Shown here piece by piece: positions 18,453 through 27,058 of a stretch of 64,000 nucleotides of DNA. This DNA is from Mycolicibacterium stellerae (lineage in GTDB: Bacteria; Actinomycetota; Actinomycetes; Mycobacteriales; Mycobacteriaceae): contig NZ_RARC01000010.1 of the NCBI RefSeq assembly GCF_003719305.1, positions 124,001 to 188,000 of the forward strand, given 5' to 3'. The notes beneath the pieces were generated by a model, which was not told where the DNA came from, ran no database searches, and was given only the letters and a program-made list of their open reading frames with translations. The position numbers were made by a program, and so were the translations under genes. Every line of letters starts with the position of its first letter. Position 1 is the stretch's first letter.

Positions 18453-19668
18453 GTTCGCGAGCCTCTCCAGGGATCAGCTCGCCGTTCTGGTGCCCGAGCT
18501 GCTGCTGATCGGTCAGCTGATCGACCGGTCCGGAATGGGTTGGTGCATAAAACCTTTCGGGCATTCGGGCATGCTGGAGATTGCGATCGAGGAGTGGATG
18601 GGTGCCAGCCCGATCTACACCGGGCGGATGCAGAAGGCGCTGAACTTCGAGGGCGACGACGTCGTCACCATCTTCAAGGGCCTGCAGCTCGACATTGGCG
18701 CCCCACCGCAGTTCATGGACTTCCGCTACACGGTGCACGACCGCTGGCACGGCGAGTTCCATCTCGACCATTGCGGTGCACTGCTCGATGTCGAGCCGAT
18801 GGGCGAGGAGTACGTCCGCGGCATGTGCCACGACATCGAGGACCCCACCTTCGACGCGACGGCGGTCGCCACCAATCGCAGGGCGCAGATCCGTCCCATC
18901 CACCGCCCGCCGCGCGCCACCGCCGACCAGCACCCGCATTGCGCGTGGACAGTCATCATCGACGAGTCCCACCCCGAAGTCGAAGACCATCCGGTGCTCG
19001 ACGTCGTCCGCCGGACCCGGGCCGCCAGAACAGAACTCGGGCCGATCGACGCCGATGACGAGGGACAGTCTGACTACTCGGGTGAGCTGGTGTCCGACCT
19101 CGATTTCGCGAAGTTCTCGCACTCGGCGCTGGTGCGCATCGCCGACGAGGTCTGCCTGCAGATGCACCTGCTGAACCTGTCGTTCATCATTGCGGTTGGC
19201 AAACGGGCAGGCACCGACACCGATCTCGCCACCAAGATCTGCACCAATCAGCTGACCGGTATCGCGGGCATCGCGGCCGAACGGATCCACCGCGCGCTCG
19301 GGCTGCCCGGCGGTGTCGAGGGCGCGATCCGCACTCTCGAAGTGCATCCGATGTTCAATCCCGCGGTGTATGTGACGGCCGAGTTCAGCCCGGACTCCGT
19401 GCATGTGCGCCGCTCGCCCGCCCACGAGGACGGCGCGTGGGTGGCCCTTGCCGGGCCGTCATCTGTGCGGCCACTGCACGCCGCCGTCGCCGCCGTCGAT
19501 CCGCATCTCGATGTGCAGATCACAGGAAGCGAAACGGACTGGACGGCTCGGGTCGTCGAGACCGACACGGCTGCGGAGGAACTGGTGGAAGTTTCGGTCG
19601 TCCGCGTCAGCGGCGGCGCGTCGTGGGTATTCGCTCCACGGAAATCGCTGCCGCTGACGGTGGTCTGA
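18439..19668 (+). CDS. Conserved hypothetical protein, last gene of aldA operon
   Basis: A 409-residue soluble protein whose ATG lies 14 bp inside the CMD gene. I do not recognise the family. Notable segments: WCIKPFGHSGMLEIAIEEWM, HDRWHGEFHLDHCGALLDVEP (His/Cys/Asp-rich, metal-site-like), PHCAWTVIIDE, and the helix FSHSALVRIADEVCLQMHLL. The conserved-looking His, Cys and Asp residues suggest a metal or catalytic centre. Its place in the aldA operon implies action on the same acid product. Not part of the Rv0768-Rv0771 set as I remember it. Confidence 0.75.
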   Translation: MTRSRFASLSRDQLAVLVPELLLIGQLIDRSGMGWCIKPFGHSGMLEIAIEEWMGASPIYTGRMQKALNFEGDDVVTIFKGLQLDIGAPPQFMDFRYTVHDRWHGEFHLDHCGALLDVEPMGEEYVRGMCHDIEDPTFDATAVATNRRAQIRPIHRPPRATADQHPHCAWTVIIDESHPEVEDHPVLDVVRRTRAARTELGPIDADDEGQSDYSGELVSDLDFAKFSHSALVRIADEVCLQMHLLNLSFIIAVGKRAGTDTDLATKICTNQLTGIAGIAAERIHRALGLPGGVEGAIRTLEVHPMFNPAVYVTAEFSPDSVHVRRSPAHEDGAWVALAGPSSVRPLHAAVAAVDPHLDVQITGSETDWTARVVETDTAAEELVEVSVVRVSGGASWVFAPRKSLPLTVV

Positions 19669-19677
19669 GCCGAAGTG

Positions 19678-20280
19678 TTAGCGCTCGACGACGCCCACCG
19701 CGGAGCCGACCCACCGACGCAGGTACTCGCGCAGCTCCTGGCCGGTACGGGGTGGACGGCCCGGATCGGTGACGAACGACTGGATGATCCGCAGTAAGTG
19801 TTCGGCGAGCTCGTCGAGATCGTCGTCGCTGAAGCCGAGGCCTGCCCAGTCGACGTCGAACCGGCGCACCATCGAGTGACCGAAGTCGAGCGCGACGCTG
19901 CCCGTCACCGACTCGATATGGGGGTTCGGCCGTCCCGGCTCGATGAGAAGCCCGAGATGCTTGTCCTTGGGCAGCCACTCGAGTGCGGTGGCGATCGCCT
20001 CGGCGACGGCCTCGACCGGGTCGGTGACGCCCTGCAGGTGTGCCTCCAGCCGGTCCATGAAATCGTCGGCGGCATGTACGGCGGCCGCCACCAGTAACGC
20101 GTCGGTGCTGGGGAAGTACCGGTAGACGGTCTGGCGCGTCACGCCGAGCGTGCGTGCGACATCTGCGATGGAGAAGTCGGCACCTCGCGCGTCGATCGCT
20201 TTGCCCGCCGCGGCGAGAATTCGCGCGATCGCTTCGTCGTCGCTGGCGGGTGCCGCGCCAGACCAGCCGTGGGTGCGCAC
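19678..20280 (-). CDS. TetR family regulator
   Basis: A 200-residue TetR-type protein with helix-turn-helix FSIADVARTLGVTRQTVYRYFPSTDALL (about residues 36-64). GTG start at 20280. Lies 16 bp downstream of the CYP125-like gene on the same strand, so it is cotranscribed. It probably binds the inverted repeat at 21540-21560 upstream of that P450 in a feedback loop. Convergent with the aldA operon, 9 bp away. Confidence 0.88.
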   Translation of the reverse strand: MRTHGWSGAAPASDDEAIARILAAAGKAIDARGADFSIADVARTLGVTRQTVYRYFPSTDALLVAAAVHAADDFMDRLEAHLQGVTDPVEAVAEAIATALEWLPKDKHLGLLIEPGRPNPHIESVTGSVALDFGHSMVRRFDVDWAGLGFSDDDLDELAEHLLRIIQSFVTDPGRPPRTGQELREYLRRWVGSAVGVVER

Positions 20281-20296
20281 GCGGTGAATACTACTG

Positions 20297-21529
20297 CTAG
20301 CCCTGGTAGGACACCGCGAGCCGCTTGACGCCGTTGAGCCAGCCCGACCGAAGTCGTTGCGGCTCTGACAGTTTCGCGATGTCGGGAATCTGATCGGCGA
20401 TCTCGTTGAAGATCAGTTTGATCTCCATGCGGGCCAGGTTCGCGCCGATGCAGAAGTGGGCGCCGTTTCCGCCGAAGCCGAGATGCGGGTTGGGGTCGCG
20501 CAGGATGTTGAACTCGAAGGGCCGCTCGAAAACGGCGTCGTCGTAGTTGGCCGAGCTGTAGAAGAGGCCGGCGCGCTGACCCTCGCGGATGGTCACCCCG
20601 CCCAGTTCGGTGTCCGCCTGCGCGGTGCGCTGGAAGCAGTGCACCGGCGTGGCCCAGCGGACGATCTCGTCGGCGGCGGTTTCTGGGCGCTCCCGCTTGA
20701 ACAGTTCCCACTGCTCGGGGTTTTCCAAGAACGCATTCATGCCGTGCGTCATCGCATTGCGCGTCGTCTCGTTGCCCGCGACGGCCAGCAGGATCACGAA
20801 GAACGCGAACTCGACGTCTTCCATCCATTCGCCGTCGACGTCGGCCTGCACCAGCTTCGTCACTATGTCGTCGCCGGGACAGCGGCGCCGCTCCTCGGCC
20901 ATCGTGTACGCGTAGCCCATCAGCTCGGCGTTGGCCGCGACATAGTCCGACTCGAAATCGGGGTCTTCGGTGTTCATGATCGTGTTCGTCCAATGAAACA
21001 GCTTCTCGCGATCGTCCTCCGGCACTCCGAGCATGTCGGCAATCGCCAGCAGCGGCAGGCGCATCGCGATGTCGTCGACAAAGTCGCCGCTGCCCTTTTC
21101 CCTTGCCGTGGCGACGATTTCGCGGGCCGCGGTGGCGAGCTTCTCCTCGAGCCCGGCGACCGCTCGCGGGGTGAACAACCGGGAGACCAGCTTGCGCAGC
21201 CGAGTGTGTTCTGGCGCGTCGTGATTGATCAGCATCGCCTTCGTCAGCTCGAGTTGGTCGGGTGTGGTGCCCTCGGGCATCCGCATCACGACGCCCTTGC
21301 GGTTCGTCGACCACAGATCGCCGTCGCGGGAGATGGCCTTGATGTCCTCGTGGCGGGTGATCACCCAATACCCGCCGTCACCGAATATCGACTCGGGCTG
21401 CTCGTTCCACCACACCGGCGCCGTCTTTCGAAGCTCGGCGAACTCGGTCACCGGAATGCCCTTTTCGAGAATGTCGGGGTTGGTGAAGTCGAAGCCGTCG
21501 CCGAAGGGGCAGGTCTGCATCGTTGCCAT
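20297..21529 (-). CDS. Cytochrome P450, CYP125-like
   Basis: A 410-residue P450. The N-terminus (GFDFTNPDI..VTEFAELRKTAPVWWNEQ), the I helix LAVAGNETTRNAMTHGM, ADEIVRWATPVHCFQRTA, the heme loop FGGNGAHFCIGANLARMEI and the C-terminal LRSGWLNGVKRLAV all resemble CYP125A1, the cholesterol C26/C27 hydroxylase of M. tuberculosis. It lacks cholesterol-cluster neighbours, so it is probably a paralogue with another sterol or branched-chain substrate. Start ATG 21529 is provisional; ATG 21520 and GTG 21544 are in frame. Cotranscribed with the TetR gene downstream. Confidence 0.85.
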   Translation of the reverse strand: MATMQTCPFGDGFDFTNPDILEKGIPVTEFAELRKTAPVWWNEQPESIFGDGGYWVITRHEDIKAISRDGDLWSTNRKGVVMRMPEGTTPDQLELTKAMLINHDAPEHTRLRKLVSRLFTPRAVAGLEEKLATAAREIVATAREKGSGDFVDDIAMRLPLLAIADMLGVPEDDREKLFHWTNTIMNTEDPDFESDYVAANAELMGYAYTMAEERRRCPGDDIVTKLVQADVDGEWMEDVEFAFFVILLAVAGNETTRNAMTHGMNAFLENPEQWELFKRERPETAADEIVRWATPVHCFQRTAQADTELGGVTIREGQRAGLFYSSANYDDAVFERPFEFNILRDPNPHLGFGGNGAHFCIGANLARMEIKLIFNEIADQIPDIAKLSEPQRLRSGWLNGVKRLAVSYQG

Positions 21530-21539
21530 TCGTCGACCA

Positions 21540-21560
21540 TACACTGATATGTCAAGTGTA
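21540..21560. promoter_or_regulatory. Operator-like inverted repeat upstream of the CYP125-like gene
   Basis: TACACT and AGTGTA arms flank a core containing TGA..TCA, 21 bp in all. It begins 11 bp upstream of the P450 start and lies 60 bp before purD on the other side. Size fits a TetR operator; the adjacent TetR at 19678-20280 is the obvious candidate binder. Confidence 0.5.
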
Positions 21561-21606
21561 TGGCCTAACTAAATGGACATTGCGCACCGTCGCGCGGTGG
21601 TGCGAT

Positions 21607-21612
21607 TAGGGT
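21607..21612 (+). promoter_or_regulatory. -10 element of purD, leaderless geometry
   Basis: TAGGGT (TANNNT) ends 8 nt before the GTG of purD. In mycobacteria this spacing puts the transcription start at or next to the start codon. Confidence 0.45.
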
Positions 21613-21620
21613 TGGCAACC

Positions 21621-22889
21621 GTGCGCGTCCTCGTGATCGGATCCGGTGCCCGCGAACATGCGCTGCTGCTCGCACTGCGCAGAGACCCCGAGGTGGAAAG
21701 CCTGGCGATCGCGCCGGGCAACGCGGGAACCGCGGCGATCGCCGACCAGTACGACGTCGAGATCACATCGGGTGACGCGGTGGCGGCGCTTGGCCAGAAG
21801 CTGGGTGCTGACCTGGTCGTGATCGGGCCCGAAGTGCCACTGGTCGTGGGTGTGGCCGACGCCGTCCGGGCCGCGGGAATCGCGTGCTTCGGGCCGACGA
21901 AGGAGGCCGCGCGCATCGAGGGGTCGAAGTCCTTCGCCAAGGACGTGATGTCGGCGGCGGGCGTCCGCACCGCCAGAAGCGAGATCGTCGACAACCCCGC
22001 CCGTCTCGACGCGGCGCTGGATCGGTTCGGGCCAGGAAGCGGCGAGGCGGCATGGGTGGTCAAGGACGACGGCCTTGCCGCGGGCAAGGGCGTGGTGGTG
22101 ACGACCGATCGCGACGCCGCACGCGCGCACGCGGCAAGCCTCCTCGACGCTGGACACCCGGTATTGCTCGAGTCATTCCTCGACGGGCCGGAGGTGTCGC
22201 TGTTCTGCGTGGTCGACGGCGAGACCGTGGTGCCGCTGCTGGCTGCCCAGGACTTCAAGAGGGTCGGTGACGGTGACACCGGACCCAACACCGGCGGAAT
22301 GGGTGCCTACGCGCCGCTGGCCTGGCTACCCGACGAGGTGACGAAGCGGATCGTCGACGACGTCGTCAAACCCGTTGCGGCAGAGCTTGTCAGGCGCGAC
22401 AGCTCATTCTCGGGGCTGCTGTACGCCGGCCTGGCGATCACCTCGCAGGGGCCCGCGGTCGTCGAGTTCAACTGCCGTTTCGGTGATCCCGAGACCCAGT
22501 CGGTGCTCGCCCTGCTGGAATCGCCGCTCGGCCAACTACTGCATGCCGCCGCCACCGGGAGCCTCGCCGACCAGCCGCCGCTGCGCTGGCGCGACGGCGC
22601 AGCGGTGACCGTGGTGCTGGCGGCCGAGAACTATCCGGGGCGACCACGGGTGGGTGATGTGATCGTCGGCACCGAAGCAGACGGCGTGCTGCACGCAGGC
22701 ACCGCGCGTCGCGACGACGGCGCCATCGTCTCCTCCGGCGGCCGGGTGCTCTCGGTGGTGGGCACGGGGCAAGACCTGGCCGCCGCGCGCGACCATGCCT
22801 ACCATCTGATCAAGTCGATCAAGTTGCCCGGCAGCCACTTTCGCAGCGATATCGGGCTGGCGGCGGCCGAGGGTCGCGTCACCGTCTAG
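21621..22889 (+). CDS. purD: Phosphoribosylamine-glycine ligase
   Basis: GAR synthetase, second step of purine synthesis (phosphoribosylamine + glycine + ATP), cytosolic, 422 aa. Start GTG 21621 gives [19 protein letters not shown], the classical N-terminus. ATP-grasp features: [42 protein letters not shown], and metal-binding [12 protein letters not shown]. The end [11 protein letters not shown] is typical. A TAGGGT -10 lies 8 nt upstream, suggesting a leaderless mRNA. It stands alone, convergent with the esterase gene, as Rv0772 does with its neighbour. Confidence 0.97.
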   Translation: MRVLVIGSGAREHALLLALRRDPEVESLAIAPGNAGTAAIADQYDVEITSGDAVAALGQKLGADLVVIGPEVPLVVGVADAVRAAGIACFGPTKEAARIEGSKSFAKDVMSAAGVRTARSEIVDNPARLDAALDRFGPGSGEAAWVVKDDGLAAGKGVVVTTDRDAARAHAASLLDAGHPVLLESFLDGPEVSLFCVVDGETVVPLLAAQDFKRVGDGDTGPNTGGMGAYAPLAWLPDEVTKRIVDDVVKPVAAELVRRDSSFSGLLYAGLAITSQGPAVVEFNCRFGDPETQSVLALLESPLGQLLHAAATGSLADQPPLRWRDGAAVTVVLAAENYPGRPRVGDVIVGTEADGVLHAGTARRDDGAIVSSGGRVLSVVGTGQDLAAARDHAYHLIKSIKLPGSHFRSDIGLAAAEGRVTV

Positions 22890-22901
22890 GCCACGGGTGG
22901 G

Positions 22902-23825
22902 TCATACCGTCAGAAGCGGCGCGACCCATTCCAATTCGGCGGGCAGCTGCGAACTCCAGAAACCGCCGTCGTGACCGCCCGGTGAGAAGCCGCCCGCGGG
23001 TGGGTTGGGCAGCTGCGCGATGAACTGTTTCGTCGCCGAGTAGAAGGGATCGCTGTCACCGCAGTCGATCCGGATCGGTATCGACCCGAGCGCCGGGAGG
23101 CCCCACACGGTGTTGGCCGCATAGTCGTCGGCGCCGTCGAACGCCCCTGGAGCGGCCCCGCCCGACGACGTCCACAACGCCGGGCTGACCGCGCAGATCG
23201 CCGCGGTGCGCGCCGGACCGAGCCGGTCGCCCAAAAGCAGCGCGCCGTAGCCGCCCATCGACCAGCCGAGAAACGCCACCCGCGAAGTGTCCAGCCCCTG
23301 TGAGCCGAGCATCGGGATCAGTTCGTCGAGCACCATCGCGCCGGAGTCCTCACCCGACGCGCGCTTGTGCCAGTACCCCCCGCCGCCGTCGACGGCGACC
23401 ACCGCGAAGGGCGGCAGGCCCGCGGCGACCGCTTGAGCCAAACCCTGCTCCACGCCCCCCGCCATCACCTGTGCCGCGTCGCCGCCCTTGCCGTGCAGCG
23501 CGATGACGGGCCTCAGAGACTGGGTCTGTCCCGGCGGCCGCGCGATCGCCCAATTGGTGTCGATGCCACCGCGCGCGGCCGACACGAACGACCCGTTGAT
23601 GTATGTCGGTGCAGCGGTGGGCGCGGGCTCAAGAGGGGCGGGCGGCGCCAACGGCGCCAGTGGGGTACCGGCGCTCGTCATCTCCACCGGCGGACCCGCG
23701 ATGGACGGATCCGACTCGCGCAGGGTGCCGAACGCGAAGGCGCCTGCGGCCCCTGCGACCGCACTGACGCCGAGTCGCATCATCGCCCGGCGGCTCAACG
23801 GATTGCCTCGCATGCGGGCCATCAT
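22902..23825 (-). CDS. Secreted alpha/beta-hydrolase, esterase (Rv0774c type)
   Basis: About 307 aa. Twin-arginine-like signal: SRRAMMRLGVSAVAGAAGAF near the N-terminus, then a Pro/Ala linker and a catalytic domain. Nucleophile elbow GWSMGGYG (Ser), a GKGG oxyanion loop after VIALHG, an Asp in IDCGDSDPF and the His in GGHDGGFW complete the triad. The esterase-D/antigen-85 type fold is known for Rv0774c-like proteins. Start uncertain among ATG 23825, 23822 and 23813; no clear ribosome-binding site. Likely exported and acting on lipid esters. Confidence 0.85.
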   Translation of the reverse strand: MMARMRGNPLSRRAMMRLGVSAVAGAAGAFAFGTLRESDPSIAGPPVEMTSAGTPLAPLAPPAPLEPAPTAAPTYINGSFVSAARGGIDTNWAIARPPGQTQSLRPVIALHGKGGDAAQVMAGGVEQGLAQAVAAGLPPFAVVAVDGGGGYWHKRASGEDSGAMVLDELIPMLGSQGLDTSRVAFLGWSMGGYGALLLGDRLGPARTAAICAVSPALWTSSGGAAPGAFDGADDYAANTVWGLPALGSIPIRIDCGDSDPFYSATKQFIAQLPNPPAGGFSPGGHDGGFWSSQLPAELEWVAPLLTV

Positions 23826-23954
23826 GCCATTGGATGCTGGCGTACCTGCGGGCATGTTTGGGCAAATGCATCCAAATCGATTGGCGTGTCGACTTCCTGT
23901 GTAAAGCCTTTGCTTTAGCCGAAAGAGCCATCTCGACCTCGTGTGGCTGGCAGC

Positions 23955-24611
23955 ATGCAAAGAGTGACGGCAGCGGTGACACCCAAGGGCGTACGCAGGA
24001 AGTACGCGCTGGTGACTGCGGCCGCCGACCTGCTGTGTGAAGGCGGGTTCGACGCCGTGCGGCATCGTGCCGTTGCACGCCGGGCAGGGTTGCCGTTGGC
24101 GGCGACCACGTATTACTTTTCGTCCCTCGACGACCTGATCGTCAAGGCCGTCGAGCACGTCGGTGCACTCGAAGCGCAGCAGCTTCGTGAGCGGGTCGCC
24201 GGGTTGTCGCGACGTCGTCGCGGCGCCGAGGCGACCGTCGACGTGTTGGTGGATCTGCTTGTGGGCGACGACCCCTGCGTCGGAGACCAACCCGAGACAC
24301 AGGTGAGCGAGCAGTTGATCTCGCGGTACGAGCGCTATATCGCGTGCGCGCGACAGCCGGCCCTGCGCGAGGTGCAGCGGCGAATTCTGCAGCAGCGGAC
24401 CGATGCGGTCGTCAAGGTCGTGGATCTATGCGGCCGGTCTGTTCGCGCGGAACTCGTTCCCGCGTTGGTGTGCGCCGTCGACGGTGCAGTGGTGGCTGCG
24501 CTTGTCGACGACGGCGACGGCCCGCGCGGCACCGCGCGCGCGACATTGATCGACGTCATCGACGTGCTCGCCCCGATCACGGCACCATTGCTCACTGCAG
24601 CTCCCGGCTGA
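23955..24611 (+). CDS. TetR family regulator (Rv0775 type)
   Basis: About 218 aa. Helix-turn-helix RHRAVARRAGLPLAATTYYF; the N-terminal VTPKGVRRKYALVTAAADLLCEGG is typical. Start chosen at ATG 23955; GTG 23943, 23964 and 23976 are also possible and none has a strong ribosome-binding site. Divergent from the esterase with about 130 bp between them, as in M. tuberculosis, so it may regulate that gene. Confidence 0.88.
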   Translation: MQRVTAAVTPKGVRRKYALVTAAADLLCEGGFDAVRHRAVARRAGLPLAATTYYFSSLDDLIVKAVEHVGALEAQQLRERVAGLSRRRRGAEATVDVLVDLLVGDDPCVGDQPETQVSEQLISRYERYIACARQPALREVQRRILQQRTDAVVKVVDLCGRSVRAELVPALVCAVDGAVVAALVDDGDGPRGTARATLIDVIDVLAPITAPLLTAAPG

Positions 24612-24712
24612 TTCTCCTCACCGCGTCGGTCCTGTTTGCATCGTTGCGGGTGCAGGGCGACTAGTGCTGGTCAATGATGGGGTACTCACAGCCGTCTGAC
24701 AGGGGAGGTGCC

Positions 24713-26137
24713 GTGGCCGATTCCGATACCGCCGAAAAGCAGCCCGAACTAAAGCGGGTGATGGGCCCGGGATTGCTATTGCTGTTCGTGGTTGGCGACA
24801 TCCTCGGCACCGGCGTCTATGCGCTCACCGGAGACGTCGCCGCCGAAGTCGGTGGTGCTGCCTGGGTTCCCTTCCTCGTCGCATTCCTCATCGCCACGGT
24901 CACCGCGTTCAGCTACCTCGAGCTGGTCACCAAATATCCTCAGGCCGCGGGTGCTGCGCTCTACGCGCACAAGGCATTTGGGATTCAGTTCGTGACATTC
25001 CTGATCGCCTTTGTGGTGATGTGCTCAGGAATCACCTCGGCGTCGACGGCGGCCCGAACCTTCGCCTCCAACTTCTTCAAAGGCTTCGACTTCAGTCTGG
25101 GGAAAGCCGGTATCGTCGCGCTGGCGTTATTCTTCATAATCGCGCTCGCATTGATCAACCTGCGTGGGGTTGGCGAAAGCGTCAAGCTCAACGTGTTCCT
25201 GACGATCATTGAGATCAGTGGTCTGATTCTGGTGATTCTGGTGGGGTTGTGGGCGTTCACCGGCGGCGCGGATGTGGACTTCTCGCGCGTGGTGGCGTTC
25301 GACACTCCCGAGGACAAGAACGCCTTCATGGCCGTCACCGCGGCGACCTCGCTGGCCTTCTTCGCGATGGTGGGTTTCGAGGACTCGGTCAACATGGCCG
25401 AGGAGACCAAGGATCCGGTGAAGATTTTTCCGAAGATGCTGCTGACGGGCCTCGGCATCGCAGGCATCGTTTACATCCTTGTGTCGATCGTGGCGGTGGC
25501 GCTGGTGCCGATCGGCGAGCTTGAGGCCAGCGACACCCCGTTGGTAGAGGTCGTCAAGGCCGGTGCGCCCGGGCTGCCGATCGACAAGATCCTCCCGTTC
25601 ATCACGATGTTCGCGGTGTCCAACACGGCGCTGATCAACATGTTGATGGCCAGCAGGCTGATCTACGGCATGGCCCGTCAGCACGTGCTGCCGCCGGTGC
25701 TGGGAAGGGTGCATCCGCGTACCCGCGCTCCGTGGGTGGCCATCATCTTCACCACGTGCATCGCCGTCGGCCTGCTCATCTACGTGACGGCGTTCGCCAA
25801 CGACAAGGCGATCAGCGTTCTGGGCGGAACGACATCGCTTCTTCTGCTTGCGGTATTCGCCGTCGTCAACGTCGCGGTTCTGGTGCTGAGGCGCGACGTG
25901 CAGGCGGCGGGCGGTCACTTCAAGACCCCGACCATCCTTCCGGTCATCGGCTTTATCACCTCGCTGTACCTGGTGACGCCGCTGTCGGGCCGGCCGGTGC
26001 AGCAGTACATCCTGGCGGGCATCCTCGTCGTCATCGGCATCGCGCTGTTCTTCGTCACGATGGCGATCAACCGCAGGCTCGGCGTTGAAGACGCGGGCAT
26101 CAAGGACCCGACGCGGCTGGGCCAAGCGCCCGACTAG
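24713..26137 (+). CDS. APC-family amino acid permease
   Basis: A 474-residue membrane transporter with about 12 hydrophobic segments. TM1 has the unwound substrate loop in GDILGTGVYALTG, and the family signature YPQAAGAALYAHKAFG follows. The long helical repeat ends ALFFVTMAINRRLG, then a short hydrophilic tail. GTG 24713 with AGGGGAGG 4-5 nt upstream. Likely proton-coupled amino acid uptake or exchange. It separates the TetR gene from DUF429 and I do not recall it in the M. tuberculosis equivalent, so it is an insertion in this lineage. Confidence 0.88.
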   Translation: MADSDTAEKQPELKRVMGPGLLLLFVVGDILGTGVYALTGDVAAEVGGAAWVPFLVAFLIATVTAFSYLELVTKYPQAAGAALYAHKAFGIQFVTFLIAFVVMCSGITSASTAARTFASNFFKGFDFSLGKAGIVALALFFIIALALINLRGVGESVKLNVFLTIIEISGLILVILVGLWAFTGGADVDFSRVVAFDTPEDKNAFMAVTAATSLAFFAMVGFEDSVNMAEETKDPVKIFPKMLLTGLGIAGIVYILVSIVAVALVPIGELEASDTPLVEVVKAGAPGLPIDKILPFITMFAVSNTALINMLMASRLIYGMARQHVLPPVLGRVHPRTRAPWVAIIFTTCIAVGLLIYVTAFANDKAISVLGGTTSLLLLAVFAVVNVAVLVLRRDVQAAGGHFKTPTILPVIGFITSLYLVTPLSGRPVQQYILAGILVVIGIALFFVTMAINRRLGVEDAGIKDPTRLGQAPD

Positions 26138-26147
26138 CTTCGCCAGT

Positions 26148-27005
26148 TCACAACCGGTACAGCCGTTCCCGGATCGTTCGGGCTTCGATCTGCGCCTGCG
26201 CAAGCAGCTCCTCGAGATGTGAAAGGCGTTGGTGTAGTTCGTCGCTGGGCGGCGGCACCACACGTCTGCGTGGGGTGGGCGCCAGGTCCGGCGGCAGGCT
26301 GGGGGTGACGATGTAGCCGTTTTCGAAGTCGCCGTAAACGGTCACGTCGTCGGGCCGTTGGTACCAGTACAGCGCGACGTAAGCACACAGCACCGCGTCG
26401 ACCGGATCCTCGTCGCGGTCGAGCTGGACCGGCTTGGTGGCGGCCTCCACCCGTCTGCGAAGTTCTACCCAGCCGACGCTGCGATTGGCCCGCAGCCGAG
26501 GGGTCTCGTCGTCGAGTCCTTCGATCAGCGTCATCAACTTCAGCAACTCGCGCTGACGATCACCAAAAGTGCCGCGCTTGTATTTCAGCGTCTTCTCGAG
26601 GTGGAACAGGACGACCGTCGCCGGGTGGGGATAGACCTCGATGGCCTTCCTGGTCGAGCCCGATGCGGGATCCATGTCGAGATCGAGGGCGGTCGCCAAC
26701 CTGGCGGCGCGGGGATTCTTGAGTTCAGGCTTTTCGGCGAACGCGGGACGCGCTCCGGCATCGAACTTCGCGAAGTCGCGGTTGAACGCCGTCTCGGCGG
26801 GTCGTTGGCCGGTCTGGTTGTTGACGATCAGCGGCGCGTCGAACGCGACGATGCATTCTCCCGCCGTGAACGGCGCGATGGCGTCGATGATGTCGGCGTC
26901 GTCCTGGGCCGCACCGACGTGCAGGAGCCGACCGTCGCCGTCGATGGCCGCGACACCGGTCTGATTTTTCTCGCCCCAAGCGAGATCGAGCCCAACGAAG
27001 CGCAT
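26148..27005 (-). CDS. DUF429 family protein (Rv0776c type)
   Basis: A 285-residue protein with the DUF429 start MRFVGLDLAWGEKN (RNase-H-like fold with conserved Asp), AFDAPLIVNNQTGQRPAE and EVYPHPATVVLF. The C-terminus adds a coiled-coil-like tail (LHQRLSHLEELLAQAQIEARTIRERL). Function unknown; the fold suggests nuclease- or phosphotransferase-like chemistry. Convergent with the permease (10 bp) and divergent from purB. Confidence 0.85.
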   Translation of the reverse strand: MRFVGLDLAWGEKNQTGVAAIDGDGRLLHVGAAQDDADIIDAIAPFTAGECIVAFDAPLIVNNQTGQRPAETAFNRDFAKFDAGARPAFAEKPELKNPRAARLATALDLDMDPASGSTRKAIEVYPHPATVVLFHLEKTLKYKRGTFGDRQRELLKLMTLIEGLDDETPRLRANRSVGWVELRRRVEAATKPVQLDRDEDPVDAVLCAYVALYWYQRPDDVTVYGDFENGYIVTPSLPPDLAPTPRRRVVPPPSDELHQRLSHLEELLAQAQIEARTIRERLYRL

Positions 27006-27044
27006 AGGGCTACTGTGCCTTAAACGTGCGCCTGCCCGCCGCCG

Positions 27045-27050
27045 TAAGCT
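27045..27050 (+). promoter_or_regulatory. -10 element of purB, leaderless geometry
   Basis: TAAGCT ends 8 nt before the purB GTG. No Shine-Dalgarno is visible between them. Confidence 0.45.
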
Positions 27051-27058
27051 GTGTATTT

